In this document: piece by piece, positions 36,249 through 46,506 of the stretch
Position numbering within the stretch: position 1 is the stretch's first letter
Layout of the letters: each line of letters starts with the position of its first letter
NCBI RefSeq assembly: GCF_025961315.1
Contig: NZ_JAOQNK010000001.1
Location: 868,001-932,000, forward strand
Length of the DNA stretch: 64,000 nucleotides
Source of the DNA: Sphingobacterium kitahiroshimense
GTDB lineage: Bacteria; Bacteroidota; Bacteroidia; Sphingobacteriales; Sphingobacteriaceae
Direction of reading: 5' to 3'
Made by a program: the position numbers and the translations under genes
The notes under the pieces: model-generated
The model's input: the letters and a program-made list of their open reading frames with translations, nothing else
What the model was told of the DNA's origin: nothing
The model's database searches: none

Positions 36249-37901
36249 TTACCATGGCCTGTTCGTTCCTTGTAACAACCAAGATTTAGACCATGCACTA
36301 TTTTCATTATCTGCTTGTGAGTAGGCCGTTTTTTCAATTCTAGCCAATGCTTCTGTTGCATTTTTTTGATTCACACTCATTTCATTCTGCATGTATGGAA
36401 TACGTAATGGTAATTGAGAACGAATCGCAGCAGGCCCAGCTTTCAATTGCGGATAGCCCGTCCTTCTATAGTCAAACCAAGCCTGCGTTGCTGTTGACCA
36501 GTTAGAAATCCATTTCTGCTCCATAATCTGTGCTTGGGTGTTATTAAAGGCGACACCAGGCTGTTGGATATATACGTTATACGCATCTTCTTTGCCCCAG
36601 GTAGCGAGCGAATTGCGTACACCCTGCTCATAATAGGCCTTTGCAGACTCTGGCAATGCCCATCCCTTCCATGCCGCTTCAGCTAATATAAAACTCACTT
36701 CAGATGCCGCGAGTAGTCGAGCTTTCAGTATTCCCCCCTTAGCTGCTTTATAGCCATCATTGAGGTAAGAAACATGCGGATTCATCGACGTTTGTCCAGG
36801 ACTCGGATTGAGATTATAAGCCGATGGATTTTTAGAACCACTGGGTGGTAGCCCTACATATTGAGCATCCACATCCACCGCAATACCTTTCACCACATCG
36901 GGCGAAACAATGCGTACACCGTTCACAATTTTATCCGTTCCATTTGGTTCAGTCGTACGAACCTCAATCGGGATTTCCACCTTTTTGGCCCAAACTGCAA
37001 TGCGTGGATCATGAAGAGCTTGCAAGCGATCAACAAGTGTTGCACACATTTTCATCCGGCGAAAATTACTCCCACTTGCATCATAAACGGTATTCGAAGG
37101 CCAAGAATCTGATGCATTATTTCCCATAAAACTCATCAAAACCTCATCTTCTGCAGATGTAATTATGGGAAAATCAGCCGGATGAGCTAGCATATTTTCT
37201 ATTCCTTGCTTAGCAAATGTATTTTCTTTTTCAGCGATTCGCATGTAGTAACGCAACGCCAATGAGTTCGCAAAACGACGCCATTTTGCGACATTACCCC
37301 CAAAATAGATATCTGCACTTGCCAAAACATCATAACGGCCATTTGATTTTGAAAATAGGGTATTTGCCTGTTTCAGCTCTTCAATTATTCCTTTGTAGAT
37401 CACGTCTTGTCGATCAAACTTTGGGAAGTTGTACTGCACTCCGCCCTGTTCAGCTTTCAACGCATCGGTATAAGGGGCATCGCCCCACAAATCTGTGATC
37501 AAGCCAAACAGATAAGCGCGCATGACCAGTGAAACTCCATGATGAAAATCAAGTCCCAATTCTTCAGACCGGCGACGCATCAATTCATTATCCCGTAAGA
37601 ATCCATAATAAGCATCCCAACTTAATATCCCCCCAGTCCACTCATAATCATTGTGCGAATCAAACCAGGCATCCAGTTGGGTGTATTGAACTACACCACC
37701 TAGATCAGTAAAACTGAGATCATTATATTTACTTCCTGCACCAGCAAGTATAGTAGGTAAAAGTAAATTTGGATTTGCGTCTTCCTCACTAACACCATTT
37801 GGATTGATATTGATTTCCGTGAGATCTTTACAGCTCCACAAGCAAAAACTTATGGTGGATACAAATAATGCTATTTTTATAATTTTAAAATAATTGTTCA
37901 T
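36249..37901 (-). CDS. SusD/RagB-family lipoprotein (SusD_2-like)
   Basis: 550-residue SusD homologue: lipoprotein signal ending LWSC, then KDLTEININPNGVSEEDANPNLLLPTILAG, typical of the SusD_2-like branch. A TPR-type core includes RAYLFGLITDLWGDAPYTDAL, followed by LAASEVSFILAEAAWKGW and a WFDYRRTGYPQL segment near the C-terminus. It is the binding lid for the SusC-type transporter 13 bp upstream. Its downstream partners are phosphoesterases, with no glycosidase, so its ligand may be a phosphate ester or phosphoglycan. Confidence 0.95.
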   Translation of the reverse strand: MNNYFKIIKIALFVSTISFCLWSCKDLTEININPNGVSEEDANPNLLLPTILAGAGSKYNDLSFTDLGGVVQYTQLDAWFDSHNDYEWTGGILSWDAYYGFLRDNELMRRRSEELGLDFHHGVSLVMRAYLFGLITDLWGDAPYTDALKAEQGGVQYNFPKFDRQDVIYKGIIEELKQANTLFSKSNGRYDVLASADIYFGGNVAKWRRFANSLALRYYMRIAEKENTFAKQGIENMLAHPADFPIITSAEDEVLMSFMGNNASDSWPSNTVYDASGSNFRRMKMCATLVDRLQALHDPRIAVWAKKVEIPIEVRTTEPNGTDKIVNGVRIVSPDVVKGIAVDVDAQYVGLPPSGSKNPSAYNLNPSPGQTSMNPHVSYLNDGYKAAKGGILKARLLAASEVSFILAEAAWKGWALPESAKAYYEQGVRNSLATWGKEDAYNVYIQQPGVAFNNTQAQIMEQKWISNWSTATQAWFDYRRTGYPQLKAGPAAIRSQLPLRIPYMQNEMSVNQKNATEALARIEKTAYSQADNENSAWSKSWLLQGTNRPW

Positions 37902-37914
37902 TGTTGGCTTTATA

Positions 37915-40900
37915 TTAAAATGTGATATTAACTTTAAATCCGATAGGCATAGCCCAAGGAGTCACGTTGTAACGCTCTATCCCCTGCTTAAAACCGACTC
38001 CGACCTCAGATTGAAATGCCATTTCTGGATCAATTCCGACCTTAGCCTTTGTCCATAAAAGTAAATTACGCGTATAGACCCCTACACTTCCACCATCGAT
38101 GCCCATACGGGTAAGCCATTTTCCTTTCAAATCATAACTAAAGGACAGTTCTCTTAATTTGATAAATGATGCGTCAAATGTGGCTGCATTCATAAAATCC
38201 CAAGGATAATTGTCTGAATAAGCGATATACTTTGTCCCCTCACCTCCGAGATTTTCCTTATATCCTTTGATATTACCCTGAGCATCGTATTCAGCAATAA
38301 CTCCTGGATTGAATACGCCGAAATTTCCAACATTTCCACCTACACTGACAGGATAGCCCCCATATTCATCACCTGGCCCTCCAACAATAGGATAACGATT
38401 GCCTTGTATGCGGACCAGATCATTTTCAATCAAATAATTCCGTAATGACTCTCCTGTCAGTCCATTTGGATTGATCAACTGATCCAAAAACCGTTGTGTA
38501 GTGAGGTTCGATTCAAAATAGCGGTAAGTTTGAGACATAAATTTACCTCCGAAACGCAGATCAGCGGCAAGGTGCATTGTCCATTTTTTATAACGCAGTG
38601 AGGACTGAATACCCATACTAAAATCAGGATTAAAATTGCCGATCTTATTACGGCTATTATTAATACGTACAGCCTGCCAAGAACCATTTCTATCTAAAAT
38701 AGGATAACCGTTATAGGGAGATGATGGATCTTCAACAGTCACGAGTTTAGAGTCGTACAGATCACCTATCTCTTCCCCTACATAGGTACGTGCTCCACCT
38801 CGACCATCTGTCCAGAAAGTATGAAATTCAACACCCTCCGAGAGCTCATTGATACGTGTACGATTACGTGACCAGTTAGCACCCAAATCCCAAGTCCAGT
38901 TTTCCTTTTCAATGGGACGTCCAGACAACCCCAGTTCTATCCCCTTACTACTCAGTAGTCCGGCATTAATATTTCTCGAACTAAATCCGCTCGAGCTCGG
39001 TAATGTCGTAGAAATGATCTGATTTTTATTGTCTAGCGTGTAGTAGGTTCCTTCAAATTTTAATCTGTTTTTCCAGATTCCGATATCAGCACCAACCTCG
39101 TAAGAAGTAGCCTGTTCTGGCTTAAGATTGGGTAAAAGAAGCTTTCCAGAACGTGTGATACGCAACACATCACCCCAGCTTCCGGGATTACTCAGCACAT
39201 TAAACAAATTGTAGCTTCCGGTATCATTTCCTACACGAGCGATACCACCCCGCAACTTGAAGAGACTCACAGCCTTTGGCAACGTAAAAACACGGTCGGC
39301 CAATACGCTCAGGGATGCCGACGGATAGAAGTAAGAACGGTTGGCGGCGGGTAAAGTACTTGACCAATCATTTCGACCTGTCAAATCCAGGTATACCATA
39401 TCCCGATAACTAAGATTGATCAACCCATAAATGCTATTGACAGCACGCTCTGAAAGACTACTTGCAAAATCCAAGTTCAGCGGACTGATATTGGAAAGAC
39501 TGTACAAACCAGGAGTGGTTAGGCCAGCACCATTCTTAGAGGCATTTTGTACCGAATTTGATTTAGAATAACGGAGATTACCACCAAGCGATCCTGTTGC
39601 ATGAAAGTCGCCTACCTTTTTATTATAAGTAGTCAGAAAATCAATATTCTGTTCCATATTCATCAGATTGACAATACCATAGGCACCTCGTGGTTCATTG
39701 GTATAGCTATAGGGTATTTTAGTCTCCCGATTCTCCCAGTACACATCTGTCGCATAGCGCACCATCATATTCCAATCCTTCCGAATGTTCCAATCCAGAC
39801 GTAAATTTCCGAATACGCGATCGCGCACAAAGCCATTATTGACACCATAGGCTAAAAAATAAGGGTTATTAAAATTTCCAATTGACTGCGAGCGTTGCTG
39901 TAACCCTTCCTGTCCAGGCATCCAATAATCTTTCAGATCCAAGATATTGATGTGAGGTGCAACTTCATATGCCGCCTGCAAAGGATTTGTTCCGCGATTG
40001 GTAGCTGGACGATTATTTGAATTGTTTCGACTCGCATCCAGAGACATTCCCAATGAAAGATTATCCCGTAGACGCATCGTTGCATTAATATTTAACGTAT
40101 TTCTAAACAAATCGGCGTTAGGTACAATCCCTCTATTGTTCATATTAGAATAAGAAAAACGATAATCGAGTCGCTCACTGCGATTAGCCAACGAAATGCC
40201 ATTGGTACTCGTTATTCCAGTCTGTACAAAATTTTTAATATTATTCGGGTAAGACTTTAGTTCTGTCGGGATCTGATTTCCATCGGCATCACGTGGACTA
40301 TTCCATTGGATGGCCTTATACCCTTTATCCAGAGCAGGCCCCACCATATAACTGGATTCCTCTTCAATCTTCAGATCGCCGGCAAGATCTCCGGGTTTCC
40401 AGGGCATGGTACCACTTGCAAATTTGTTATGCAAGTCAATGTAATGATACGGAATATCGAAAACGGTATTGCTGGTCACGTTTATAGTCATTTTCTCCGC
40501 ATTCTTACCGCTTTTGGTTGTGATCAAAACAACGCCATTACCAGCTCGCGATCCATACAGAGCCGCGGCACTGGGTCCCTTTAAAACAGATATGTTTTCA
40601 ATATCTTCTGGGTTGATATTGGAGATCGCATTGCCGTAATCGACTTTATTATCATCACCGATTTGGCCGATGTTATTGAGCTGATTCATTATCGGTACGC
40701 CATCAACGACAAACAGAGGCTGATTGTCACTACTAAGTGATGAAGCACCACGAATCACCATACTCACCGAAGAACCCGTAGGACCTGTGGCACTGATCGC
40801 AACCCCCGGAACTTTTCCTGCCATCGCAATCATAAAATTATCATTGTTCACCCGATTCAGATCTTCCCCCTTCACTGTACCTACAGCATACCCAAGGGAA

Positions 40901-41562
40901 CGGTCCTGCCGTTTGATTCCCAGAGCTGTGACGACCACTTCTCCCAGTTCATTTTTATTTTCTTCTAAAATGACAGACTGTACCCCAGCAGAATTGGCAT
41001 CTATCTTTAGCGCACTTATTTCCTTGGTTCCATAAGAAATATGGCTAACCAAGATGTTATAAGTACCCGCCGGAACTTTCAATTGAGCATCTCCCTTAGC
41101 ATTGGTCAGCACACTTTGACCGTTAGATCTAATTTTAATAGATGCCCCAGCAATTGGCTTGAGTGCATTATCGCTGACATGCAGACGCAAATTAAAGGTC
41201 TGCTGCACTTCTTCGGTCACCAAAACAACAGCACCGTTTACCTTTTTTGACTGGATATTGGTATTTCTAAAAATATAGCGCAATACTTCTTCAAAACTTG
41301 CATTTTGAAAAGTACGCTCTTTTACCAGAACTTTCTCCAATTGTAAAACTTGCTTGTCATAACCGATACCGAGACCAGTTTGCTGCGATAGAAGCATGAG
41401 CGCCTGCGAAGCATTACCTGCTTTTAGATGGATATTGATTCCTTCTGATTTAACTTGCCTGCTATGGGCATGAATTGAAGTTGCTGTAACTTCAGAGATA
41501 AATACAAATGAGCTGAAAGCTAATGCAGCAGCCAATGTGCTGAGCTTCGTAATTTTATACAT
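37915..41562 (-). CDS. SusC/RagA-family TonB-dependent transporter with N-terminal STN domain
   Basis: 1215-residue receptor. After the signal region comes a secretin/TonB short N-terminal (STN) domain (~43-115; INIHLKAGNASQALMLLSQQTGLGIGYD). Next are a carboxypeptidase-regulatory-like domain (~125-200), a TonB-box region (ELGEVVVTALGIKRQ), the plug (PLFVVDGVPIMN, LKGPSAAALYGSRAGNGVVLI) and the barrel ending GFKVNITF. The STN extension is the signalling module that talks to FecR-type anti-sigma factors, and such a gene is encoded 127 bp upstream. The locus is therefore probably self-regulated by substrate binding. Confidence 0.97.
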   Translation of the reverse strand: MYKITKLSTLAAALAFSSFVFISEVTATSIHAHSRQVKSEGINIHLKAGNASQALMLLSQQTGLGIGYDKQVLQLEKVLVKERTFQNASFEEVLRYIFRNTNIQSKKVNGAVVLVTEEVQQTFNLRLHVSDNALKPIAGASIKIRSNGQSVLTNAKGDAQLKVPAGTYNILVSHISYGTKEISALKIDANSAGVQSVILEENKNELGEVVVTALGIKRQDRSLGYAVGTVKGEDLNRVNNDNFMIAMAGKVPGVAISATGPTGSSVSMVIRGASSLSSDNQPLFVVDGVPIMNQLNNIGQIGDDNKVDYGNAISNINPEDIENISVLKGPSAAALYGSRAGNGVVLITTKSGKNAEKMTINVTSNTVFDIPYHYIDLHNKFASGTMPWKPGDLAGDLKIEEESSYMVGPALDKGYKAIQWNSPRDADGNQIPTELKSYPNNIKNFVQTGITSTNGISLANRSERLDYRFSYSNMNNRGIVPNADLFRNTLNINATMRLRDNLSLGMSLDASRNNSNNRPATNRGTNPLQAAYEVAPHINILDLKDYWMPGQEGLQQRSQSIGNFNNPYFLAYGVNNGFVRDRVFGNLRLDWNIRKDWNMMVRYATDVYWENRETKIPYSYTNEPRGAYGIVNLMNMEQNIDFLTTYNKKVGDFHATGSLGGNLRYSKSNSVQNASKNGAGLTTPGLYSLSNISPLNLDFASSLSERAVNSIYGLINLSYRDMVYLDLTGRNDWSSTLPAANRSYFYPSASLSVLADRVFTLPKAVSLFKLRGGIARVGNDTGSYNLFNVLSNPGSWGDVLRITRSGKLLLPNLKPEQATSYEVGADIGIWKNRLKFEGTYYTLDNKNQIISTTLPSSSGFSSRNINAGLLSSKGIELGLSGRPIEKENWTWDLGANWSRNRTRINELSEGVEFHTFWTDGRGGARTYVGEEIGDLYDSKLVTVEDPSSPYNGYPILDRNGSWQAVRINNSRNKIGNFNPDFSMGIQSSLRYKKWTMHLAADLRFGGKFMSQTYRYFESNLTTQRFLDQLINPNGLTGESLRNYLIENDLVRIQGNRYPIVGGPGDEYGGYPVSVGGNVGNFGVFNPGVIAEYDAQGNIKGYKENLGGEGTKYIAYSDNYPWDFMNAATFDASFIKLRELSFSYDLKGKWLTRMGIDGGSVGVYTRNLLLWTKAKVGIDPEMAFQSEVGVGFKQGIERYNVTPWAMPIGFKVNITF

Positions 41563-41689
41563 ATATTTGCATTAATGTTTATCATTTAACATGAATTAAG
41601 GGTGCTCACTGGTCGATTTTGCGGTTTGCCAGATGAGCACTTTTCTATTGAGAAACTCCCCCCGTTTCCCAACTTTAACTGTTTTAAGT

Positions 41690-42664
41690 TTAGTGATGTA
41701 GTATTATTTCATTTCCTTCCCTCCTAAAATTAATTTGGTGAATATGACAGATCATATGAAGAAGCTGATCGACCGATTTTACCTGCGGTAAAAGCAGTGA
41801 ATAGCTAAAACGATCTGTATACAAGCTGTCACTGCGTAAGATCAAGCCATAACGGTTGTAAATAAGTTCCTGCAATTCCTGAAAATTAGCGCCAGACATT
41901 AAAATACCTCCACGTGTCCAGATATCGGCATGATCAGCATTAGTATCAAACAGTTTACAGCTCCCCAGATTTTTTTCATATTGTAAACTTTTTCCTGCTG
42001 TAAGCACGTGTAATGATGGATTTATCTTGCTCCCGACACGCACACGTCCCGTTTTAACAGCAATGGTAATATTTTTTGATTGCTCGGAATTATTGACATT
42101 AAAAGAAGTACCGAGCACAGCAATGGTCAATGCTCCCGTTTCGATAGAAAACGGATGTAGTGTATCGCGCTGCACATTAAAAAAGGCTTCTCCTTGATCC
42201 AGATAAATTTTTCGGCTTTGCAGATATTCCTGTTCATGATAGCGAACCTGAGTATTTCCATTTAGCATTATGGTGGAATGATCTGGAAGTTGTAACTCCA
42301 TTTGTTCACCTGGGCGCGTCGAAATCTGTGTGAACACAATTGAAGCCGCCGTGGTATCTTGACGGAAAGGCTGCGACCTTTGATAGAGTAGCAAACCTGA
42401 AACACCGAATATCAAAACTGAAGCTGCAATAGAAATCCAGCGGAGCCGTACCACGCGCGCCTGTTTTTTAGTTGCGTGAATGGCAGGAGGAAATGCCGCG
42501 AATATCGCTTCCTTTACTTTGGTTTTATGCTGTTCATCTGTAAAAGGATCTGTTGTACCAGAAGACACCTCATCATACCAGCTATCGACGTTCTTTTTTT
42601 CCTCATCAGATAGTTTATCTGCCAGGTAACGCTGTATTATATTTTTAAACTCTTCTAAATTCAC
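41690..42664 (-). CDS. FecR-family anti-sigma factor
   Basis: 324-residue inner-membrane anti-sigma factor: cytoplasmic N-terminal domain (~1-75), one transmembrane helix (WISIAASVLIFGVSGLLLY, ~75-93), and a periplasmic FecR domain (~115-215). The FecR domain shows TRPGEQMELQLPDHSTIMLNGNTQVRY and EAFFNVQRDTLHPFSIETG. A C-terminal STN-like DUF4974 region (~255-324; GANFQELQELIYNRYGL) follows. It transmits transporter occupancy to the ECF sigma factor encoded 65 bp upstream. Confidence 0.95.
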   Translation of the reverse strand: MNLEEFKNIIQRYLADKLSDEEKKNVDSWYDEVSSGTTDPFTDEQHKTKVKEAIFAAFPPAIHATKKQARVVRLRWISIAASVLIFGVSGLLLYQRSQPFRQDTTAASIVFTQISTRPGEQMELQLPDHSTIMLNGNTQVRYHEQEYLQSRKIYLDQGEAFFNVQRDTLHPFSIETGALTIAVLGTSFNVNNSEQSKNITIAVKTGRVRVGSKINPSLHVLTAGKSLQYEKNLGSCKLFDTNADHADIWTRGGILMSGANFQELQELIYNRYGLILRSDSLYTDRFSYSLLLPQVKSVDQLLHMICHIHQINFRREGNEIILHH

Positions 42665-42729
42665 TTGTGTGCTGTTGTTTTACTTACTACAGGTGAAGAG
42701 GTTCAAAATACTTTAAGAAACTGTTTTCT

Positions 42730-43347
42730 TTAGGTTAAGAAATTATGAAATAGATAGGTGCTCGCTAAAACGAGTAAAATATCATCATGGTCGGCGAATC
42801 GTTGCGTCAGATCTTGCTTCAATATTTTCTTTGCTTCATACAGATGATTTTTGACCGTCTGCTCTGCAATACTCAGTTTTTGAGCAATCTGTTGAATGGA
42901 GTAATTATCATTTCTCAAAAGATATACAGCCTGCATGGTTTTGGGTAACCTGGCTACAGAGCGATCTACTATATTTTCTAGTTCCTGGTATTGCGCATGT
43001 GTATTATCGGTCAAGGCTGTAAACTTATCCATCCGGTACAACATCTTTTCCATGATGTTTTCGCGTACTTTCTCTGTTGCATAATGATTTAAGATCCTAT
43101 TCTTTATTGCCTTAAAAAAATAAGGTTTTAACGATTCGTAATCCTCCTTAAGCAGGTGGCGTTTTTCCCAAATCTGAATAAATACTTCCTGAACAATATC
43201 TTTTGAAATCGCTTCATCCTGCAAATGCCGGTAAGCTACTGTATATAACTCTTCCCAGTAAGAATCAAAAAAATAGGTAAACGCTCGCGGATCTCCATTT
43301 TTAAATAGAGACAAATAAAAGATTTCCTTCTTGTTTTGGGTAGACAT
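42730..43347 (-). CDS. ECF RNA polymerase sigma-70 factor (FecI-like)
   Basis: 205-residue ECF sigma factor. Region 2 (~20-90) contains FDSYWEELYTVAYRHL and DIVQEVFIQIWEKR. Region 4 (~130-190) contains LPKTMQAVYLLRNDNYSIQQIAQKLSIAEQTVKNHLYEAKKIL. With the FecR gene and the STN-SusC gene it makes a complete trans-envelope signalling set that likely switches on the SusCD/phosphoesterase operon. Confidence 0.95.
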   Translation of the reverse strand: MSTQNKKEIFYLSLFKNGDPRAFTYFFDSYWEELYTVAYRHLQDEAISKDIVQEVFIQIWEKRHLLKEDYESLKPYFFKAIKNRILNHYATEKVRENIMEKMLYRMDKFTALTDNTHAQYQELENIVDRSVARLPKTMQAVYLLRNDNYSIQQIAQKLSIAEQTVKNHLYEAKKILKQDLTQRFADHDDILLVLASTYLFHNFLT

Positions 43348-43412
43348 GACCTGACAAAGATAGGTCGAAGATATTACGCCAATATTAATTTACCATCAAC
43401 CTTACGATACGC

Positions 43413-43464
43413 TTATGGGAATAGCCTTAGGATAATGGAAACTCCTCAAGGCCTATTCCCATAA
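43413..43464. terminator. Hairpin between the outer-membrane protein and sigma-factor genes
   Basis: 12-bp perfect stem TTATGGGAATAG/CTATTCCCATAA, extended by CCTT/AAGG across one bulged base. It lies 38 bp past the stop of the 43502-44536 gene. There is no clear T tract on either strand, so intrinsic termination is likely but not certain. Confidence 0.55.
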
Positions 43465-43501
43465 AAGGATAAGCATGATCACGATGTACGGTCAATAATA
43501 C

Positions 43502-44536
43502 TTAGAAACCTACGCCTTTCCAAAAAGGAAGCAAAGAGATACCAACCTGCACAAAAGGTACTGCTTGATGTTTGTTTTTGATAAAATAATCGTTAGGCTC
43601 AGCACTTCCCTCCCTTATCCTGGAGTTGACCGCATAGTTAACACCGGTACTCAGACTGACAACAGCTTTTTTAGTCAAGCGATATTCGGCCATCAATCCC
43701 GATTTTATTTCTAGATTTGAGAACGTATAGTCATTGGTCAATGTCGTTTGTTGGTCAGAAAATTTAAAGAAAGAATTACTGCCCTGCAGTTCATTAAAGA
43801 AGGTAAAGGAAGTACGCTCTTTCACTGCTTTTCGCAAAGCCAATCGATATGGAAGATCAATCATCAAATCCATATTTAAATTTTCAAATCTTCTAAAATA
43901 ATTCAGCATCAAAAAGAAAGGAACAGGACTTGCGGGATCTAAAACCAGAACAGCACCTGCCGTCAACCTCGAATTGGCTGTTTGGCGTAAAACAAAATTC
44001 GCCATTCCTGTGAATGTAAGTTGTGCCCTAGACATCGAAGGATCAAATATTCCACTTAAATGGGCCATATAATTGACCGGTCTGCCAAAAAGTGAATCTT
44101 TATGCATATAGGTCAGCGCAGCAGACATCATCGGGATATAAGTTCTTTGATCATATACCACATGTGCTGCATCATAATTTCTAACATCATGCAAATCATA
44201 AAATTGATGGATAACACCCAAGCTCCCTATCAAATTATCATTGGCACGTTGCATAATCGGGACATTCATATTGATATATGTTCGGGAGGTTCGAAATTTA
44301 CCTTCAAAAATCCTATTTCCATGCATAGCAGAAGTAATTTGGCCAAATGCATTTTCTTCATGGGTGATGGTAAACTGGCGTAATTTTGGGTACATTAATG
44401 CGGCATGCTCTGCCATAGCAATTCCTTTTAGAGAATCTGATAGAGTTGCTTGGTCCGTACTTCGTATATCCTGAGCGAAAAGATCTGTCAGAAATAGAAA
44501 CGAAACCAGAAGGGATAAAGAAATTTTGAACATCAT
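43502..44536 (-). CDS. Outer-membrane beta-barrel protein, DUF6268-like
   Basis: 344-residue protein with signal peptide (to about residue 21, ending TDLFAQ). The body is a run of alternating polar/hydrophobic strands (MMSAALTYMHKD, RLTAGAVLVLDPA, IKSGLMAEYRLTKKAVVSLSTGVNYAV) and it ends with aromatic GVGF, all typical of an outer-membrane beta-barrel. The pattern resembles DUF6268 proteins of Bacteroidota; that family call is by eye. Role unknown. A LytS/LytTR pair lies next upstream on the same strand and could regulate it. Confidence 0.75.
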   Translation of the reverse strand: MMFKISLSLLVSFLFLTDLFAQDIRSTDQATLSDSLKGIAMAEHAALMYPKLRQFTITHEENAFGQITSAMHGNRIFEGKFRTSRTYINMNVPIMQRANDNLIGSLGVIHQFYDLHDVRNYDAAHVVYDQRTYIPMMSAALTYMHKDSLFGRPVNYMAHLSGIFDPSMSRAQLTFTGMANFVLRQTANSRLTAGAVLVLDPASPVPFFLMLNYFRRFENLNMDLMIDLPYRLALRKAVKERTSFTFFNELQGSNSFFKFSDQQTTLTNDYTFSNLEIKSGLMAEYRLTKKAVVSLSTGVNYAVNSRIREGSAEPNDYFIKNKHQAVPFVQVGISLLPFWKGVGF

Positions 44537-44710
44537 TTTTTTTTTGCTTAGAAATCGGTCACTTTAAACTAAGTTTACCGATGCGAAGATATTCCAAGGC
44601 TAAAAAAAACAGGAGTAGTTTGCAGGTGAAGCGTTCAAATTAAGTATTAAGGCAATCAAAAGTGAAGATGAATTTTCTTGCCAAATCAGTTTCTAAATTC
44701 CTATCTATAA

Positions 44711-45472
44711 TTATACAGGACTAGCCTGCAGCCATTTTAAAAATTGAGGTGATTTTTCCCTGCTTATGGTGATAATATCATCATGCTTGATCGAGACATG
44801 AATCGACATTTTGCGAGACAACAAACTGGAAGCATGCACTATAGCCGATCTGGCGATCAGGTATTGCCTATTTGCACGGAAAAATAGATCTCCAAGTAAT
44901 TCCTCTAATTCATCGAGACTCATATTCGGATAATATCTTTTATGATCAAAAGTATAAAGCGTCAGCACTTCATTTTTAAGACAAAACAACGCGATATCAG
45001 AAATCCGGATTGGTATGACTGTATCTTTATAGTGGATGAGCAAGGATGAAATTTTTGGTCTCACGGTCTCAAATATATCCTTCATTTTTTCATACTGCCG
45101 ACCGATTTCGGTTTCATTTGCTCGGGTCAGTTCATTGTATTTGGTCAATGCAGCAGCTACAGACTCTTCAGTAAACGGCTTCAGCACATAGCCGATACCA
45201 TTTACCTGAAAGGCATGCAGCGCATACTCGTCATAGGCCGTGCAAAATATAACAGGGACTTTAACCTGTTTCAAAATTTCAAAACTCAATCCATCCCCCA
45301 AGCGGATATCGCTGAATATCAACGCGGGGTCGGGTTGGTGACTAAAATACGTAAGGCCTTCCTTTACAGATCTGATCACCGCCACGATCTCTATATCCGG
45401 ATCAATTTCTATTAATGTCTGTTCCAGATCCTTAGCTGTAATTCTTTCATCTTCTATAATAACGATCTTCAT
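44711..45472 (-). CDS. LytTR-family response regulator
   Basis: 253-residue response regulator: CheY-like receiver (~1-120) with phosphoacceptor Asp55 (LIFSDIRLGDG) and switch residues in VIFCTAYDEYA and KPF. A LytTR DNA-binding domain follows (~150-250; LFCLKNEVLTLYTFDHKRYYPNMSLDELEELLGDLFFRANRQYLI). Its start overlaps the sensor kinase stop by 4 bp. The pair is the standard Bacteroidota LytS/LytR-type two-component system. Confidence 0.95.
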   Translation of the reverse strand: MKIVIIEDERITAKDLEQTLIEIDPDIEIVAVIRSVKEGLTYFSHQPDPALIFSDIRLGDGLSFEILKQVKVPVIFCTAYDEYALHAFQVNGIGYVLKPFTEESVAAALTKYNELTRANETEIGRQYEKMKDIFETVRPKISSLLIHYKDTVIPIRISDIALFCLKNEVLTLYTFDHKRYYPNMSLDELEELLGDLFFRANRQYLIARSAIVHASSLLSRKMSIHVSIKHDDIITISREKSPQFLKWLQASPV

Positions 45473-46506
45473 GGCTGCAACAATTTTAAATGTACATTGA
45501 AAAATTTCCCATCTGCAGTTATCTTCATCCCTTGTTCATCACCTAGTAATCGGTACCGTTCTTTAATGTTGAACAGGCCATTTCCTGTTGATGGCTCCCT
45601 TTGTCCATGTGCTTGCATATTATTAGAAACAATAACAAAACCATCAGAAGTAAAAATTCGGATCATAATTGGACTATCTTCTGTAAAATCGTTATGCTTT
45701 AAAGCATTTTCGATTAAGGGCTGTAATGAAAAATAAGGTAAGTATAAAGATTTGCGGATCTGGTCCGAAATATTGATCTCATAAATTAAAGAAGTTCCAA
45801 ACCTTATTTTTTGCATATGCAGATAGCTGAGACTAAATGCAATTTCATCTGCCACAAAGGCCAGTTGCGCTTTTGGGTTTGTAATAGAAGAACGTAGAAA
45901 AGTTGCTAAATGCACCAGGTATGTTTCTCCTACTTTAGTATCTTCCTTATACAATGATTTAACAGTAGCCAATGCATTGAATAAAAAATGAGGTTGTATC
46001 TGCTGTCTTAATAGTAGATTAGTCGCTTCACTAACATTGGCTTGTAATTGCAATTTCTCGATCGCATCCAATGAACTTTGGTACTGAAAGATAAACAGGT
46101 TTTGAATCAAAAGAACAATCGTGTTAAAAAGAAAAATAGCGAGATAAGCCATTACGTAAGCCCGCAATTCTCCACCGGCACCCTCCCAGCCATTCCCAGT
46201 TAACAAAAAATAGAGACCTATGACTAAGTTCCACGATATGATAGTCCAAAGATAGCTCGACATATAAAATAAGGCCCGTCCAAATTTGATCTGTTTTTTA
46301 TTTCTGAAAAGTAAAGTTCTAATCAACAAAAGATTACCAAAGCTAACGGAGAAAGTAAAAACAATCCCTTGAATAAATCGGTATAAAATGTCGGTGGTAT
46401 CATGTTTAACGGCCACCAAAAAAATCATGATCAGTGTAGCAATTAAGATACTGATGATTATATTTAGACGAATAAGACCTTTTAGGGGTAACCGATATAA
46501 TGACAT
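45469..46506 (-). CDS. LytS/YehU-type sensor histidine kinase
   Basis: 345-residue membrane kinase with about four transmembrane helices in residues 10-145. The His_kinase domain follows, with phosphorylated His173 in QQIQPHFLFNAL, the N box YLPYFSLQPLIENALKHN and a short ATPase tail with GNGLFNIKERYRLL. No extracellular sensor domain is evident, so it probably senses within the membrane. It is translationally coupled to the LytTR regulator. Confidence 0.95.
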   Translation of the reverse strand: MSLYRLPLKGLIRLNIIISILIATLIMIFLVAVKHDTTDILYRFIQGIVFTFSVSFGNLLLIRTLLFRNKKQIKFGRALFYMSSYLWTIISWNLVIGLYFLLTGNGWEGAGGELRAYVMAYLAIFLFNTIVLLIQNLFIFQYQSSLDAIEKLQLQANVSEATNLLLRQQIQPHFLFNALATVKSLYKEDTKVGETYLVHLATFLRSSITNPKAQLAFVADEIAFSLSYLHMQKIRFGTSLIYEINISDQIRKSLYLPYFSLQPLIENALKHNDFTEDSPIMIRIFTSDGFVIVSNNMQAHGQREPSTGNGLFNIKERYRLLGDEQGMKITADGKFFNVHLKLLQP

